Notes: generated by a model from the sequence alone, not told the origin. A stretch of 64,000 nucleotides of DNA from JACJWR01 sp964556255 (GCA_964556255.1 CAZKVQ010000003.1:1-64000), one strand, 5' to 3'; positions 8,668 through 18,234 are shown, counted from the stretch's first letter. Made by a program: numbers and translations.

Positions 8668-9295
8668 AGAGGTGACCGAAGGCGTGTGCCCGGCTGATGA
8701 CGGCGGAGACGAATGTGTAGGCGCGGTCCGGTTCGCTCTCCCGGTTCACGAAAAGTGGCGCGGCCAATCCCGGGCGCAGGGAGGCTGCCTCGGGTTCCGA
8801 GAGTGCGACCAGGGCATTGGTCCAGGGCGCGAGGCCACGCTCCAGTCTCCGGGACCGCAGTCGCGTCAACCGGCCGGTCCGCTGTTCGGTCGTGGAGCCG
8901 CCGAGGGTCGAGGCCAGGCGGTGGGGTAGCACGATCGTGGGCACGGACGCTCGGATCGTCGTCCTGCCTACGACGCCTGCCCGCGGCCCATGCAGTACCA
9001 CCGCCTGCGGCCGCACGTCGGCGATGACGTCGGCCAGGTCCTGACCTGCCGTGGAGGGCCCGGTCTCAGCCGATGACGATGGTTGCGAAGGCCTGGCCTC
9101 GGTCAACGATGGCGGCACCGTCGCCGGCACGAACATCTGAACGTTCCAGCCCCGGCGCGACTGGAAGTCGGCGATGTGCTCGACGAATTCGGCGGCCCAG
9201 GCGGTTTCGAGGGCGCAAACATGGACCACCCGAAGTGGAGTGGCGAACGGATCGATTCCGGTCACGCCCGACCAGGCGGTGGACTCAGGATTCAT
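8639..9295 (-). CDS. Half-length GT4-type glycosyltransferase (N-terminal domain only)
   Basis: 218-aa protein that looks like the acceptor-binding Rossmann half of a GT-B glycosyltransferase: a beta-strand LRVVHVCALE, then VQMFVPA, then a PQAVVLHGPRAG strand-turn, PTIVLPHR and NALVALSE. The C-terminal nucleotide-sugar domain with its ExxxE-type motif is missing, although the gene ends normally and overlaps the flippase gene, so it is not an obvious recent break. It may be a partner subunit of the neighbouring GT4 enzyme or a decayed gene. Its ATG overlaps the end of the upstream GT4 gene by 11 nt, which implies translational coupling. Confidence 0.6.
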   Translation of the reverse strand: MNPESTAWSGVTGIDPFATPLRVVHVCALETAWAAEFVEHIADFQSRRGWNVQMFVPATVPPSLTEARPSQPSSSAETGPSTAGQDLADVIADVRPQAVVLHGPRAGVVGRTTIRASVPTIVLPHRLASTLGGSTTEQRTGRLTRLRSRRLERGLAPWTNALVALSEPEAASLRPGLAAPLFVNRESEPDRAYTFVSAVISRAHAFGHLYGPGGGAVD

Positions 9296-10457
9296 CGTCG
9301 TCTCCGGTGCCCGAGGCTGGGCGGTTCAGCGCGGTCCGCACGATGGCCACCGTCTCGTTCGCGACATCATCCCAGGTGCGCGCGACCGCAGGTACCGTTG
9401 GCGACGATCGACCGCCGGAGGACATCGCCGCGGTGAGGCTGTCCACCCACATGTCCTGTCTGGTGGTCGGCACCACCGTTCCGTAGCCGTCGGCGGCCTC
9501 GCACAGGGCGGGATCCTCCGACGTGATCAGCGGGGTGCCGAAGGCCCGAGCCTCGACGGCCGGGAGTCCGAATCCTTCCAACAGGCTCGGCATCGCGGCG
9601 ACCGCGGCGTTCTCGTAACACCAGCGCAGCTCGTCGTCGTCGACGTGACCCAGCAGGTGCAGGGCACCCCTCGCTTCCAGCATGGACACTTGGTCCCCGA
9701 GCGAGGTGGTTCCCCATCCGGACGGTCCGACGACGGCGAGTTTGGCCTCCGGGACCCGATCGATCACACTCGCCCAGGCGCCGATCACCAGCGGCAGGTT
9801 CTTGCGGGGCGACTGGTCGCCCACCACCAGGGCGAAACGTTGACCGTCGAGGACTTTCACCGGGGTGCTGCTCGCATTGAGCAAGGCCCGCGATGTGGCC
9901 AGCTGGACAACCTCAGCGTGAGCCGCAGCAGACGGAATGTAGGCCAGGACCCGGGCTCGGGTCGCATTGCTGACGCAGGCCAACAGGTCGGCCTCCTCGA
10001 TGGAGTGCAGGTAGGGCGCCCGCAGCAGCGTCCGTTTGGCGAGGCCGAAGTCCAGCGGGCGGTCGAGGGGGAGCATGTCATGCACGGTGAGCAGCCGAAG
10101 GGCACCCGTTGCCGGGGGGATCAGATGTTTCGCTCCCTGCACGACGTCGAAACGAAGGTCGGGCAGGACCCAGCCGCGCCGCTCCAGGAACGACAGGGCC
10201 GGGGTCGGCAGGCCGGGCAGCGGATGGACCCGGTCCGTCGAACCGAGTTCAGCCGTCCACCACTTCGCGGCCTCTGCTTCGCAGAGAACGTGCAGTTCGA
10301 TGCCGGGATCCCGGTTGAGGGAGCGTGCGAGTTCCACCGTGTAGCGGACGATGCCACCACCGGCTCCACCTGCGGCGACGTGGGAAGCCATCAGCAGCCA
10401 GCGGAGCTGGGACCCTGCTGCTGGCCTCGTGTCGTGATCGGGCAGTTGGCTGGTCAT
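9285..10457 (-). CDS. GT4-family glycosyltransferase
   Basis: 390-aa cytosolic GT-B glycosyltransferase that should add one sugar to the lipid-linked repeat unit. The N domain carries the glycine loop HVAAGGAGGGIVRY. The C domain has GDQSPRKNLPLVIGAW (donor-binding, common in RfaB/WbaZ-like GT4 proteins), LGHVDDDELRW, and SLLEGFGLPAVEARAFG, which includes the EGFGLPxxE signature. The ATG at 10457 overlaps the stop of the wzy-like gene by 4 nt, so translation is probably coupled. The sugar and linkage are unknown. Confidence 0.9.
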   Translation of the reverse strand: MTSQLPDHDTRPAAGSQLRWLLMASHVAAGGAGGGIVRYTVELARSLNRDPGIELHVLCEAEAAKWWTAELGSTDRVHPLPGLPTPALSFLERRGWVLPDLRFDVVQGAKHLIPPATGALRLLTVHDMLPLDRPLDFGLAKRTLLRAPYLHSIEEADLLACVSNATRARVLAYIPSAAAHAEVVQLATSRALLNASSTPVKVLDGQRFALVVGDQSPRKNLPLVIGAWASVIDRVPEAKLAVVGPSGWGTTSLGDQVSMLEARGALHLLGHVDDDELRWCYENAAVAAMPSLLEGFGLPAVEARAFGTPLITSEDPALCEAADGYGTVVPTTRQDMWVDSLTAAMSSGGRSSPTVPAVARTWDDVANETVAIVRTALNRPASGTGDDDES

Positions 10458-11845
10458 GGTCCCGGAGCCCCCGTTCGGGCGACTGAAGCAGTCGATTCGG
10501 TGTCGATCCTCGGTTTGGATCGGGAGGCACCGGCCCCAGCCGACCCCGGCCTTCGCTCGAGACGCATCAGCCACCAACCGGTGACGGACAGCACCACCAA
10601 CGTGGGCAGCAGCCGACCTTGGGTCCAGTACAGGTACCGCGGAAGTTCCAACAGCCCGGTGAAGAGGGGGGGATAGACCAGCAGCCCGATCGGATTGGCA
10701 TTGGCGAAGAGCCGGTAGAGACTGCCGACGATGATTCCCGCGCACGCCAAGAAGATGAAGCCACCGATGTGCCCGAAGTCCACGAAGGGGTCGCAGATTC
10801 CGCACGGGTTGTTGAACTCGGGATTCCCGAACATCTCGAAGATGGGTTTCAGATCCGGCGCAGCCCCGCCGTTGAGTTTCTCGTACAGGCCGATCTGTTC
10901 CGCGCCCGGCGCCGTCCACAATCCCTGCAGGCTTCGATAGGGGACGTGACCCAACTGGTTCTGGAAGGTCAGGGCCAATTGCCCGTTGTTGTAAGACGTC
11001 GCGTAGTAGCCCGCGAAACGCTCGATGGCGAAATCTACGAAGGTTCCCGAACTGCGGCTCTTGTAGAAGGCCCAGGACCGGGAGTACTCGAAGATCCCGA
11101 ATACGGCGATCGCAGCCGGAATGAGGAACAACGGGGCCGTCCGCACAGCGGTGCGCACCGATTCCCGTCGGCTACCGATCCAGTACATGGCGAGGATGGC
11201 GACGATCGGTACGAGGAGTTCGAGGATGGCCAACCGTTCACTCGCCAAGAAGGCGCGGATGGTGCCGATGACCAGCACGATGATGAGTCGACGCAGCGTC
11301 GTCCTGTCGCGTTGCCCGAGTAATAGCAGGGTCGCGATGATGACGTATCCGATTCCCATCTGGGTGAATGAGGTGATTCCCGTGATGGGTTCGAAGGCGC
11401 GCTTGACATCGTCACTGGAGCCGTCGCCCGACAGAGCACCGAGGATCAGTCCCGGCGTCACGCCGCGCGCGACACCGGCCAGTCCGAGGACCGAGTAGCC
11501 GAAGACGGTCAACCAGAACAGCCATGTGGAGATCTTGCGCAGTGCGACCCGTTGAACGGTCGAGAAGCCAGGCCACGGTGCCGACAGCTGGCGTCGCGAG
11601 GCGAACTGCGGGATGAGCGAGCAGATCATCAGGACCAGGGCACCCGCGAAGAGCATGAGAACCGTTGAGGACTCCAGCGACTTCGGTGTCCGCCAGGCGG
11701 TCCGATAGACGTAGTCGGGGTAGCTGGCGGCGAGGAACAGCGAACCCGGGACGATCAACGCGACCGCCCCGGTCGGCGATATCCACCACAGGCCCCGTAG
11801 GGCGCCGTTCAGCGGACCCTTGCGATTCCGCACCGCGGTGTCCAT
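10454..11845 (-). CDS. Wzy-like polysaccharide polymerase (O-antigen ligase/polymerase type)
   Basis: 463-aa membrane protein with about 10-12 hydrophobic helices and a large extracytoplasmic loop in the second half (about 275-370), the pattern of Wzy polymerases, which vary greatly in sequence. The call rests on topology and on its place between two glycosyltransferase genes and near wzx and wzz genes. It would join flipped repeat units at the outer membrane face. The ATG at 11845 shares one base with the upstream stop (TGATG). An in-frame ATG 48 nt upstream gives an unlikely extension that overlaps the previous gene. Confidence 0.72.
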   Translation of the reverse strand: MDTAVRNRKGPLNGALRGLWWISPTGAVALIVPGSLFLAASYPDYVYRTAWRTPKSLESSTVLMLFAGALVLMICSLIPQFASRRQLSAPWPGFSTVQRVALRKISTWLFWLTVFGYSVLGLAGVARGVTPGLILGALSGDGSSDDVKRAFEPITGITSFTQMGIGYVIIATLLLLGQRDRTTLRRLIIVLVIGTIRAFLASERLAILELLVPIVAILAMYWIGSRRESVRTAVRTAPLFLIPAAIAVFGIFEYSRSWAFYKSRSSGTFVDFAIERFAGYYATSYNNGQLALTFQNQLGHVPYRSLQGLWTAPGAEQIGLYEKLNGGAAPDLKPIFEMFGNPEFNNPCGICDPFVDFGHIGGFIFLACAGIIVGSLYRLFANANPIGLLVYPPLFTGLLELPRYLYWTQGRLLPTLVVLSVTGWWLMRLERRPGSAGAGASRSKPRIDTESTASVARTGAPGP

Positions 11846-12708
11846 CAGTAGGGGACCTTCGACCGGTAGCCCGCGATGAGGCCACGAGCCCACGCCAGGT
11901 CGGCGGCTGCCAGATCAGAGCGACCGCGCGAGGCCCGGACCGCGGCAGCGGCGCCCTTGCGGCCGAGCAGGTAGGCGAGCCTGGTTCGTGGCAAGTGGTG
12001 GATGCGGAACAGCCTGCCCTCCCCCATCCCGTAGCCCAGCATCTTCTGCTTGAAGCCGGGGGTGACCTCCTGGCGCGGATCGTCCTGGAGCACCTTGACA
12101 CCCGGGTCGTAGATGACCCGGGCACCGTGCTCCATGGCCCGCAACAGGATGTCGGTGTCCTCGCCGGCCTGGAATGGACCGGCAGACCCGACCCCGAGGG
12201 TCTCGTCGAAGCCATGCAGGCGATCGAACAACGCCGCCTTGATGAAGATGGTGCTCGAGATGGCCGCCTGAGATACGTTGCGCAGGGTTATCGGTGCCCT
12301 CTCGGCCGGCCAGCGCAGCATGGATGGCTGCCCGTCGTCGGTGATCTGGATGCCGCTAAGGGCATCGGGACCTCTATCCGGGGACATCCGACGCAGCACA
12401 GAGCTCACAGTGTCGGGTGCATACCAGCAGTTGTCGTCAGGGACTGCGTACAACCATCCCGTGGCCAGCGAGGCCCCGACGTTTCGCCCAAGGGACACTC
12501 CCCGCCCCGAAGTCGTCGAGCGAGTGGGGAAGGGCAGATCGAGATCCGCCAACAGCGCCAGGCAGTTCCCATCGTCGCTCTGATCCACCACGATGAGCTC
12601 GAAGGTACCTGGGGCGTCCTGCGCCACCAAGGAGTCGATCAGTCGTCGTAGGTCGTCGGGTCGCCCGATGGTGCTGACGATGATCGACAGGGCGATCTCT
12701 GACCCCAC
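11845..12708 (-). CDS. GT2-family glycosyltransferase
   Basis: 287-aa GT-A glycosyltransferase. It starts with the family strand LSIIVSTIGRPDDLRRLIDS, then LIVVDQS, and has the nucleotide-binding acidic motif in AVPDDNCW (DxD-like) and a catalytic-base region GEDTDILLR (the ED of GT2 enzymes). It adds a sugar to the growing lipid-linked unit on the cytosolic side. It is followed without a gap by the wzy-like gene and preceded by wzz with 22 nt between. The C-terminal helix region GFKQKMLGYGMGEGRL suggests membrane association. Donor sugar unknown. Confidence 0.9.
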   Translation of the reverse strand: MGSEIALSIIVSTIGRPDDLRRLIDSLVAQDAPGTFELIVVDQSDDGNCLALLADLDLPFPTRSTTSGRGVSLGRNVGASLATGWLYAVPDDNCWYAPDTVSSVLRRMSPDRGPDALSGIQITDDGQPSMLRWPAERAPITLRNVSQAAISSTIFIKAALFDRLHGFDETLGVGSAGPFQAGEDTDILLRAMEHGARVIYDPGVKVLQDDPRQEVTPGFKQKMLGYGMGEGRLFRIHHLPRTRLAYLLGRKGAAAAVRASRGRSDLAAADLAWARGLIAGYRSKVPY

Positions 12709-12730
12709 TGTGCTCGCCTCCTCGTTCTAC

Positions 12731-13618
12731 TCAGTCCCCTGCGGTGTTCCTTGAACGCCGACGCCGGGCCAGCAGCAGGACTCCAACACCTACCAGCAGG
12801 CCAACGAGACCGCCGAGAAGGGCCCCGGTCAGGGCCGAGGAGCTCTTGCTCGCCCCCTCAGGTGTCGCCCGCTTGATCAGGCGGTTGATGGACGTGGCGG
12901 CGTCCAGTTTCGTCTGCAGCGCGGCACGTTGGTTCGACAACGCGGAAGCATTCGGCGGGTTGGTGGCGAGCTGCTTGTCGAGGATCTCGATCGAGTCCTT
13001 CAGAGTGCTGGTGACTCGATCACGCCAGGACTGGATGTACGTCTCGGCGGAGATGTTCGCATTTGCTGCTGCCTGGGTCGGATTCGATCCAGAGCCGGTG
13101 AAGGCCAGGATGGTGGTTCCGGGGATCACCGCGACGTCCACCGGCGCGGGGTCTGAGATCCCGGTCTTCTTGGCCACCGCGTTCTGCAGGTCGACCTTGT
13201 CGATGCGGATGTAGGCCACCTCGGTCTGCACGTAGCTCAGGTCCGTGTCCGAGGTCGCGCTGGGGTCGAACGACACCGGTGCACCCTGAACCAGTGCCGT
13301 GGCGGTGTAGGAGGCGCCGGTGAAGCTGGAGATCAGGCCGCCGAGGATGGCGAACACGAGACCGCACACCACGAGGGTCGGGATGATTCCGCGCGCCGTC
13401 GGCTGACCGATGTCGGTGACCATCCCTTTGAGACCACCACCACCGGATCGCTGTGGCGGAACGTCGTCGTGTCGGCGCCGCGGAACATCGTCGTGGCGGC
13501 GGTACGGACCCTCATCGGGCTGGCCAGCCGGATCGGCCACGCCCTGGCCGATGCCGTGCTCGTCAGCTTCGGGGACCTCGTCGGCCTGGGGAGCGTCCCC
13601 GGTGGACTCAGAACTCAC
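12731..13618 (-). CDS. Wzz-like chain-length regulator
   Basis: 295-aa bitopic membrane protein. A proline- and histidine-rich cytosolic tail (1 to about 75) leads into a first helix at about 78-97, an extracytoplasmic domain (about 98-255) with a coiled-coil stretch around SIEILDKQL, and a second helix near the C terminus (GGLVGLLVGVGVLLLARRRR). This two-helix plan is that of Wzz-type proteins that set polymer length. There is no C-terminal tyrosine-kinase domain and no separate kinase gene nearby. It sits between the priming transferase and the GT2 gene. Confidence 0.8.
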   Translation of the reverse strand: MSSESTGDAPQADEVPEADEHGIGQGVADPAGQPDEGPYRRHDDVPRRRHDDVPPQRSGGGGLKGMVTDIGQPTARGIIPTLVVCGLVFAILGGLISSFTGASYTATALVQGAPVSFDPSATSDTDLSYVQTEVAYIRIDKVDLQNAVAKKTGISDPAPVDVAVIPGTTILAFTGSGSNPTQAAANANISAETYIQSWRDRVTSTLKDSIEILDKQLATNPPNASALSNQRAALQTKLDAATSINRLIKRATPEGASKSSSALTGALLGGLVGLLVGVGVLLLARRRRSRNTAGD

Positions 13619-13686
13619 GGTGCGGACCTCTCATCGATGGTGCTGCTGAGTTTGCCGGGTCGCCGGCGCGGACGCTGACCATTCGG

Positions 13687-15198
13687 TCAACCGGAGGCTT
13701 TGAACATGCTCGTCGCGGTACGCAGGATGATCTTGATGTCCAGCCACACCGACCAGTTCTCGATGTAGTAGTTGTCGTAGCGGGCTCGCGCCGCGATCGA
13801 GGTGTCCCCGCGAAGACCATGGATCTGCGCCCAACCGGTGAGGCCGCACGGCACTCGGTGCCGATCCCCGTAGTGGCGGTAGGTATCGCCGAACTCCTCC
13901 ACGAAGTGCGGGCGTTCCGGTCGTGGCCCCACCAGGGACATATCCCCGCGCAGGATGTTGAACAACTGCGGCAGTTCATCGAGCGAACTCTTTCGAAGGA
14001 ACTTGCCGAACCAACTCAGTCGATCATCGTGCTTGATGTTCCAGTTGGTCGCCGACTCGGTCTCGTCGACCGGGCGCAGGCTGCGGAACTTCAGCACGTC
14101 GAAGTAGCGACCGTCGAGGCCCACCCGTCGCTGCCGGAAGATGACGCCGGGACCGTCCACGATCCGATCGACGATGGCGAGAACGGCGAGCAACGGAGAC
14201 AGGATGACCAGGGCAAGCGCCGCGACACTTACGTCGACGAGCCGCTTGACCCACCAGAACGGGTTCCGGAAGGTGGTCATTCCGAGCCGGACAAGTGGGA
14301 TGTCGGAGACGTGGTCGTTCGGGGCCTGGCTGGGCATCACCTCGAATAGCCGGGGCACCACGGAGATCGTTACCGGCAGTTGCTGGACGTCGCGGATGGC
14401 ATCGACCAGCTGCGGGGCGGGCTCGTAGCTGTATCCGAAGAGCAGGTACTCCGGTCGATAAGCGAGCACGATCCGATGCAGGTCCGCGCACTCACCGAGC
14501 AGCGGCAGCGGCAGGTGTCGGCGCACCTCCGCGGGGACGTCGGAATCCACGAATCCGACCGGATTCAGGCCACAAGCCCGCTCCCGCTTCAACGCGAGCG
14601 CGAGTCCCCGGGATACCGATTCCGCCCCGATGATGAGGGTCCGCTTGCCCAGGTAGCGGCGACCGCGCATGTACCTGATAAAGGCGTAGGACAGGGTACG
14701 AGCGACCAGCAGAGCCACCAGGACCACGCCGAGGGCGATGACCGAAGCCGACCCGACACTGAGCTTCAAGACGGCCACGATCAGAGCGGTCAGTCCGGTT
14801 GCCATGAAGAATCGGCCGACGATGAGCGGCAGGTCATCGAGCACCGACAGGGTCAGCCGACTGCGATACAGGGTGGCCTGGGCGAAGAAGAGGATCACCA
14901 GCACGGAGAACACGACGGAGATCGGCCGTCCGTTGCCCAGCCAGATGATGGAACTCGCCAACGCGACGACATCGAGGGTGAGGATGACGAGGCCGGCCCC
15001 GCGGCTTCGCAGGTCGGTCAGCAGTCCGTCGAACCAGGTTCGTCGTGGCGGGATCTGGCGGTAGATAGTCCGCTGGAGCACAGGGGTCGATGAAGCGCCG
15101 CTTGTGGGGACCTCGTCCGGCAGGGAGGCGGCGGCTTTGCTGGCGGGGTCATCGCGAAGGAGGGACACCTGGGTCGGCCTCCTCTCTCGAGTTATCAC
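13687..15198 (-). CDS. Priming polyprenyl-phosphate glycosylphosphotransferase
   Basis: 503-aa membrane enzyme that starts each repeat unit by moving a sugar-1-phosphate to undecaprenyl phosphate. The N half has about four helices and a Rossmann-like CoA-binding region (KRTLIIGAESVSRGLALAL). The C half is the bacterial sugar transferase domain: a membrane re-entrant helix after WWVKRLVDV, then VIFRQRRVGLDGRYFDVLKF, RKSSLDELPQLFNILRGDMS, VGPRPERPHFV and GLTGWAQIHGLRG. These are the hallmark motifs, with the catalytic DE in LDELPQ. It heads the minus-strand biosynthetic run together with the DUF4012 gene. The sugar is unknown. Confidence 0.93.
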   Translation of the reverse strand: MITRERRPTQVSLLRDDPASKAAASLPDEVPTSGASSTPVLQRTIYRQIPPRRTWFDGLLTDLRSRGAGLVILTLDVVALASSIIWLGNGRPISVVFSVLVILFFAQATLYRSRLTLSVLDDLPLIVGRFFMATGLTALIVAVLKLSVGSASVIALGVVLVALLVARTLSYAFIRYMRGRRYLGKRTLIIGAESVSRGLALALKRERACGLNPVGFVDSDVPAEVRRHLPLPLLGECADLHRIVLAYRPEYLLFGYSYEPAPQLVDAIRDVQQLPVTISVVPRLFEVMPSQAPNDHVSDIPLVRLGMTTFRNPFWWVKRLVDVSVAALALVILSPLLAVLAIVDRIVDGPGVIFRQRRVGLDGRYFDVLKFRSLRPVDETESATNWNIKHDDRLSWFGKFLRKSSLDELPQLFNILRGDMSLVGPRPERPHFVEEFGDTYRHYGDRHRVPCGLTGWAQIHGLRGDTSIAARARYDNYYIENWSVWLDIKIILRTATSMFKASG

Positions 15199-15281
15199 CG
15201 TTCACGCGCAACTCTCCGCGGCGGCCATTCCAGTTTACCGCGGGGCGGTCGCCAAGCTGCAACGTGAACCTGACAACGAGC

Positions 15282-16895
15282 CTAGGGTGCCACGGCCAAC
15301 GACAGAGTGCCATCGAGTTGACCGCGCCACACGTGGGCCCCGCCCTCAGCGGAGCAGCCTTGTCCGCTGGTGCTGGCCGGTACCCCCTCGAATGTCACCC
15401 TGATCTCGGTGTCCACCGGGGACGGGAAGGCCTGTGGATTCGTGGTCACCGTGTAGATCCGGTCGGCGCCCGCACCGAAGGTTCCGGGCGGGAGGGAGTA
15501 TGACACCACCGCGGTCTCGCTGGTTCCAGGCGGAAGGCTCGTCCCCTGCCACAGCACTTGGGCGCCGGACTGGTCCGGATATGGACCGGTCTGACCGGGA
15601 GCGACCAACGGCTTGCCGGAGGTGGCCACCGTGGCCCCGGTCGCGGCGGCGGGGATCCGGTAGGCGACCCATTGCACCTGGATCAGCGCGAGGTAACCGA
15701 AGTCGGAGGTGCGGTCGCCGGGCACGTCATCCGGCACCGCGTTGGTATTGATCACGGTCTGCTTGATCTTGGCCGACCCATCCGCGGCTACCGTGACCTC
15801 GCGACGGATGGACCGCTGCTGGAAGAGCGAGACCTTCGAGCGGTAGCTCTGCAGGAACACGCCCATCAGATCCCCCGGCGCGGTGGTCAGGGAGCCATCA
15901 GCCTTCAGGTCGGTGACGCTGCGCTGCAGCACCGGATCGTTCATGTAGGCCTGCAGGTGACGTTCCGGGATACTCGCCGCCAGCCCAGCGGCGACGCCGC
16001 GTGCCTGGGCAGGGTCGGTGATCCGCTCCGTCAGGGCCTTCACCAACGCATCGTTGTATCTGCGTCGGGTGTCGTTGGCCCCTGGCACGTCCTCGGGGAA
16101 CTCCCGGTAGGCGTCGATCAGCAGCTTCCGACGGATGTTGTCGGCGGTGAGGTTCCCGTAACCCTGGCTGTTGATGGGACCGGTCTCTCGGAGGATGTTG
16201 GCCACCGCCGCCACGTCGAGGGTGAGCACCCCGTCGAGCTTCGGATACTTCTCCACCTCCCAGGCCCGCATGATGTTCTGCCCGGCGAAGGGGAAGTTGG
16301 GCTGGTACATCGTCTGCCCGAACGAGTAGTCCACGCCTGGTTGGTACCAGGGCAGTCCGCCGACCTTGTCCCACTTCAGCAGAGGCCAGCCGGGGGAGAT
16401 GGTGACCCCGGTCGTTCCGGAGATGGGGGTGGAGAAACTGCCGTGATCCATCTCGATCATGGTCACGTGCAAGGGTGCTCCACCGGAGCCGTAAAGTTCG
16501 GCGTCGTTGAGGGCGCACACCAGGTAGCGCTTCGGGCCGTTTGCGCCCAGGGCATCGGGTAGTGAAGGCGCTGCGTTGGTTGCCGCCGCACCGACACTGG
16601 ATAGCGGCGTCGAGATCGAGTCGAGACGATCCGCCAGGCCGCGCGTGAGCGGGTTCCAGCCGAGCAGGGCGCTCCACAGGCCGGCGGCGTCGGCGGTGGC
16701 CGAAGCGGCGGCACCGACTCCGCGGGCAGCGGACCCGGCGGCCGCTGGGTCCCCGCTGCTCGCGACCCGGTTGAGGTTGAAGGCCCCCCAGGCTCCGTTG
16801 AGGGCGGCACTCTGGAGCAGGATCCCGGTCACGACGAGCAGAGCCGCCAGCGCGGCCGCGATCGCCACGCCGAGCACTCGAACTGCTCTGCGCAC
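15282..16895 (-). CDS. DUF4012-domain secreted/membrane-anchored protein
   Basis: 537-aa protein with a single N-terminal hydrophobic helix (about 7-32) and a long extracytoplasmic part. The block from about 120 (RYLVCALNDAELYGSGGAP) through DYSFGQTMYQPNFPFAG to LDGVLTLDVAAVANIL matches DUF4012, a family common in actinobacterial polysaccharide loci and likely to act on or attach envelope polymers; its activity is not established. It lies directly upstream of the priming transferase (83 nt) on the same strand. The GTG at 16895 has AGAGAGG upstream. Confidence 0.8.
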   Translation of the reverse strand: MRRAVRVLGVAIAAALAALLVVTGILLQSAALNGAWGAFNLNRVASSGDPAAAGSAARGVGAAASATADAAGLWSALLGWNPLTRGLADRLDSISTPLSSVGAAATNAAPSLPDALGANGPKRYLVCALNDAELYGSGGAPLHVTMIEMDHGSFSTPISGTTGVTISPGWPLLKWDKVGGLPWYQPGVDYSFGQTMYQPNFPFAGQNIMRAWEVEKYPKLDGVLTLDVAAVANILRETGPINSQGYGNLTADNIRRKLLIDAYREFPEDVPGANDTRRRYNDALVKALTERITDPAQARGVAAGLAASIPERHLQAYMNDPVLQRSVTDLKADGSLTTAPGDLMGVFLQSYRSKVSLFQQRSIRREVTVAADGSAKIKQTVINTNAVPDDVPGDRTSDFGYLALIQVQWVAYRIPAAATGATVATSGKPLVAPGQTGPYPDQSGAQVLWQGTSLPPGTSETAVVSYSLPPGTFGAGADRIYTVTTNPQAFPSPVDTEIRVTFEGVPASTSGQGCSAEGGAHVWRGQLDGTLSLAVAP

Positions 16896-16998
16896 GCCGG
16901 AACCTCTCTCCGATCGAATGGACCGCTGTCCTCTTACGCCCTTCCCGATGGGTGCAAGGAGCGGCGCCCGATGAGACGCAGACTAGTAGTGCGGGGCG

Positions 16999-18234
16999 TC
17001 AGCCGCGCCACTCGTCGCCATTCTTGGTGATATCGGTCGCCGTGTATGAGGCACCGTCAGAGGCAGTGATGACGAGGTTCGGTCCACCTCGGGCGGTGAT
17101 CCTGCGGAGTTGGACGTCGGAGATGCGACCACCGTCCTTGGCCCGTAGCGCGATGTCGGCGTCGGCGTCGGCGCGGGTATCGACGATGTCGAGATCCTCG
17201 ATGACGACCTCGCGCAGGGTGGTTCCTTCCCGACTGTTGTAAACGAGGACCGCCGTGTGGTTGATGTCGGAGTTGGCGTTGGAGGAGCTGAGGGTGCCGC
17301 CGGAAACCGTGACGCGTTCTGTGGTCCTGCTGTTGAACTCGCTCTCTGTTGCCAAGTACACGGCCGCACCCGCGGAATGGTCCGAGCTGATGTTCTCAAA
17401 CCGGATGTCAGTGCCTCCCACTACGGAGAAGGCCCTGCCCCAGCGCTGATCGAGGACTTTCGTTCCGGACACCACTATGTCGTGGGCCGTGGGCCCGTCA
17501 CCGGCGTTGTCATAGGACACGACCGACACCCCGTCGTCCCCGGTGGCCTTCACCGTGCAGTCGACGACGCGTCCGTTGGCGGCGCCGTTGACCATGTGGA
17601 TCCCATCCGCCCGGGTACCCATCACGACGCTGTCGGAGAGTTCGAAGTCCTGAGCGCTGCCGATCATGATTCCGGCCGCTGCCGAACCGAGGATGGTTAT
17701 CCGCTTCAACCGAACGCCGTCGGCGCCGGAGATCCTTACCCGCATCTGCTCATTGCGATCCCAGCGTGCAGTTGTGCGGGCCATCGAGAAGTGGATGTCC
17801 TCCACCGAGACCCGGTCGGCGGCGATAAGGAATTCCGAGCGCTCCTCGACGTCGGCGCGCAGGTCCGCACCGCCGGTGACGCGGAGGCCCGGTGTTGCGA
17901 CAGTGAGTACCCCGGACTGTGTGAAGGTGTAGCCAGCGGGAAGCACAACAGTCGAATCCTGCCCGGCAGCGTCAAAAGCGGCCTGAATTGCCTGGGTGTC
18001 GTCGTGGTGACCGTCGCCCACGGCGCCGAACTCGCAGACGCTGCGCATCGGCCTCTCGGACTGGCTTCGAAGCGCGGCCAACACCGCCCCGTCCTGGCAG
18101 GCCTGTACACCGCCCGAATCCTGCACGCCGCTGGGAGCAGAACCGGTGGGCGCTTCGCCCGCGCACCCGGCGACCGGCAATCCGACTCCCAGGATGGCCG
18201 CCAAAAGAACGGATCCCGGGCATCGGAGTCTCAT
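16999..18234 (-). CDS. Beta-helix lipoprotein (pectate lyase / GH28-like)
   Basis: 411-aa lipoprotein with lipobox PVAGC near residue 24, so it should be anchored to the outer face of the membrane. The beta-helix opens with FGAVGDGHHDDTQAIQAAF and shares rungs with the protein at 5281-6837 (RADGIHMVNG, GDDGVSVVSYDN, GRAFSVVGGTDI), but lacks its Fn3 domain. It starts the minus-strand polysaccharide block, so the two paralogues bracket the biosynthetic genes. It is probably a depolymerase or trimming enzyme for the same polymer (inference). The ATG at 18234 was chosen because the lipoprotein signal follows directly; AAGGGA lies about 11 nt upstream. Confidence 0.83.
   Translation of the reverse strand: MRLRCPGSVLLAAILGVGLPVAGCAGEAPTGSAPSGVQDSGGVQACQDGAVLAALRSQSERPMRSVCEFGAVGDGHHDDTQAIQAAFDAAGQDSTVVLPAGYTFTQSGVLTVATPGLRVTGGADLRADVEERSEFLIAADRVSVEDIHFSMARTTARWDRNEQMRVRISGADGVRLKRITILGSAAAGIMIGSAQDFELSDSVVMGTRADGIHMVNGAANGRVVDCTVKATGDDGVSVVSYDNAGDGPTAHDIVVSGTKVLDQRWGRAFSVVGGTDIRFENISSDHSAGAAVYLATESEFNSRTTERVTVSGGTLSSSNANSDINHTAVLVYNSREGTTLREVVIEDLDIVDTRADADADIALRAKDGGRISDVQLRRITARGGPNLVITASDGASYTATDITKNGDEWRG

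Noticed and set aside
17153..17180. GTCGGC triplet-like repeats
   Set aside because: They lie in the coding sequence of the beta-helix lipoprotein and encode its Asp/Ala-rich stretch; not an independent repeat element.
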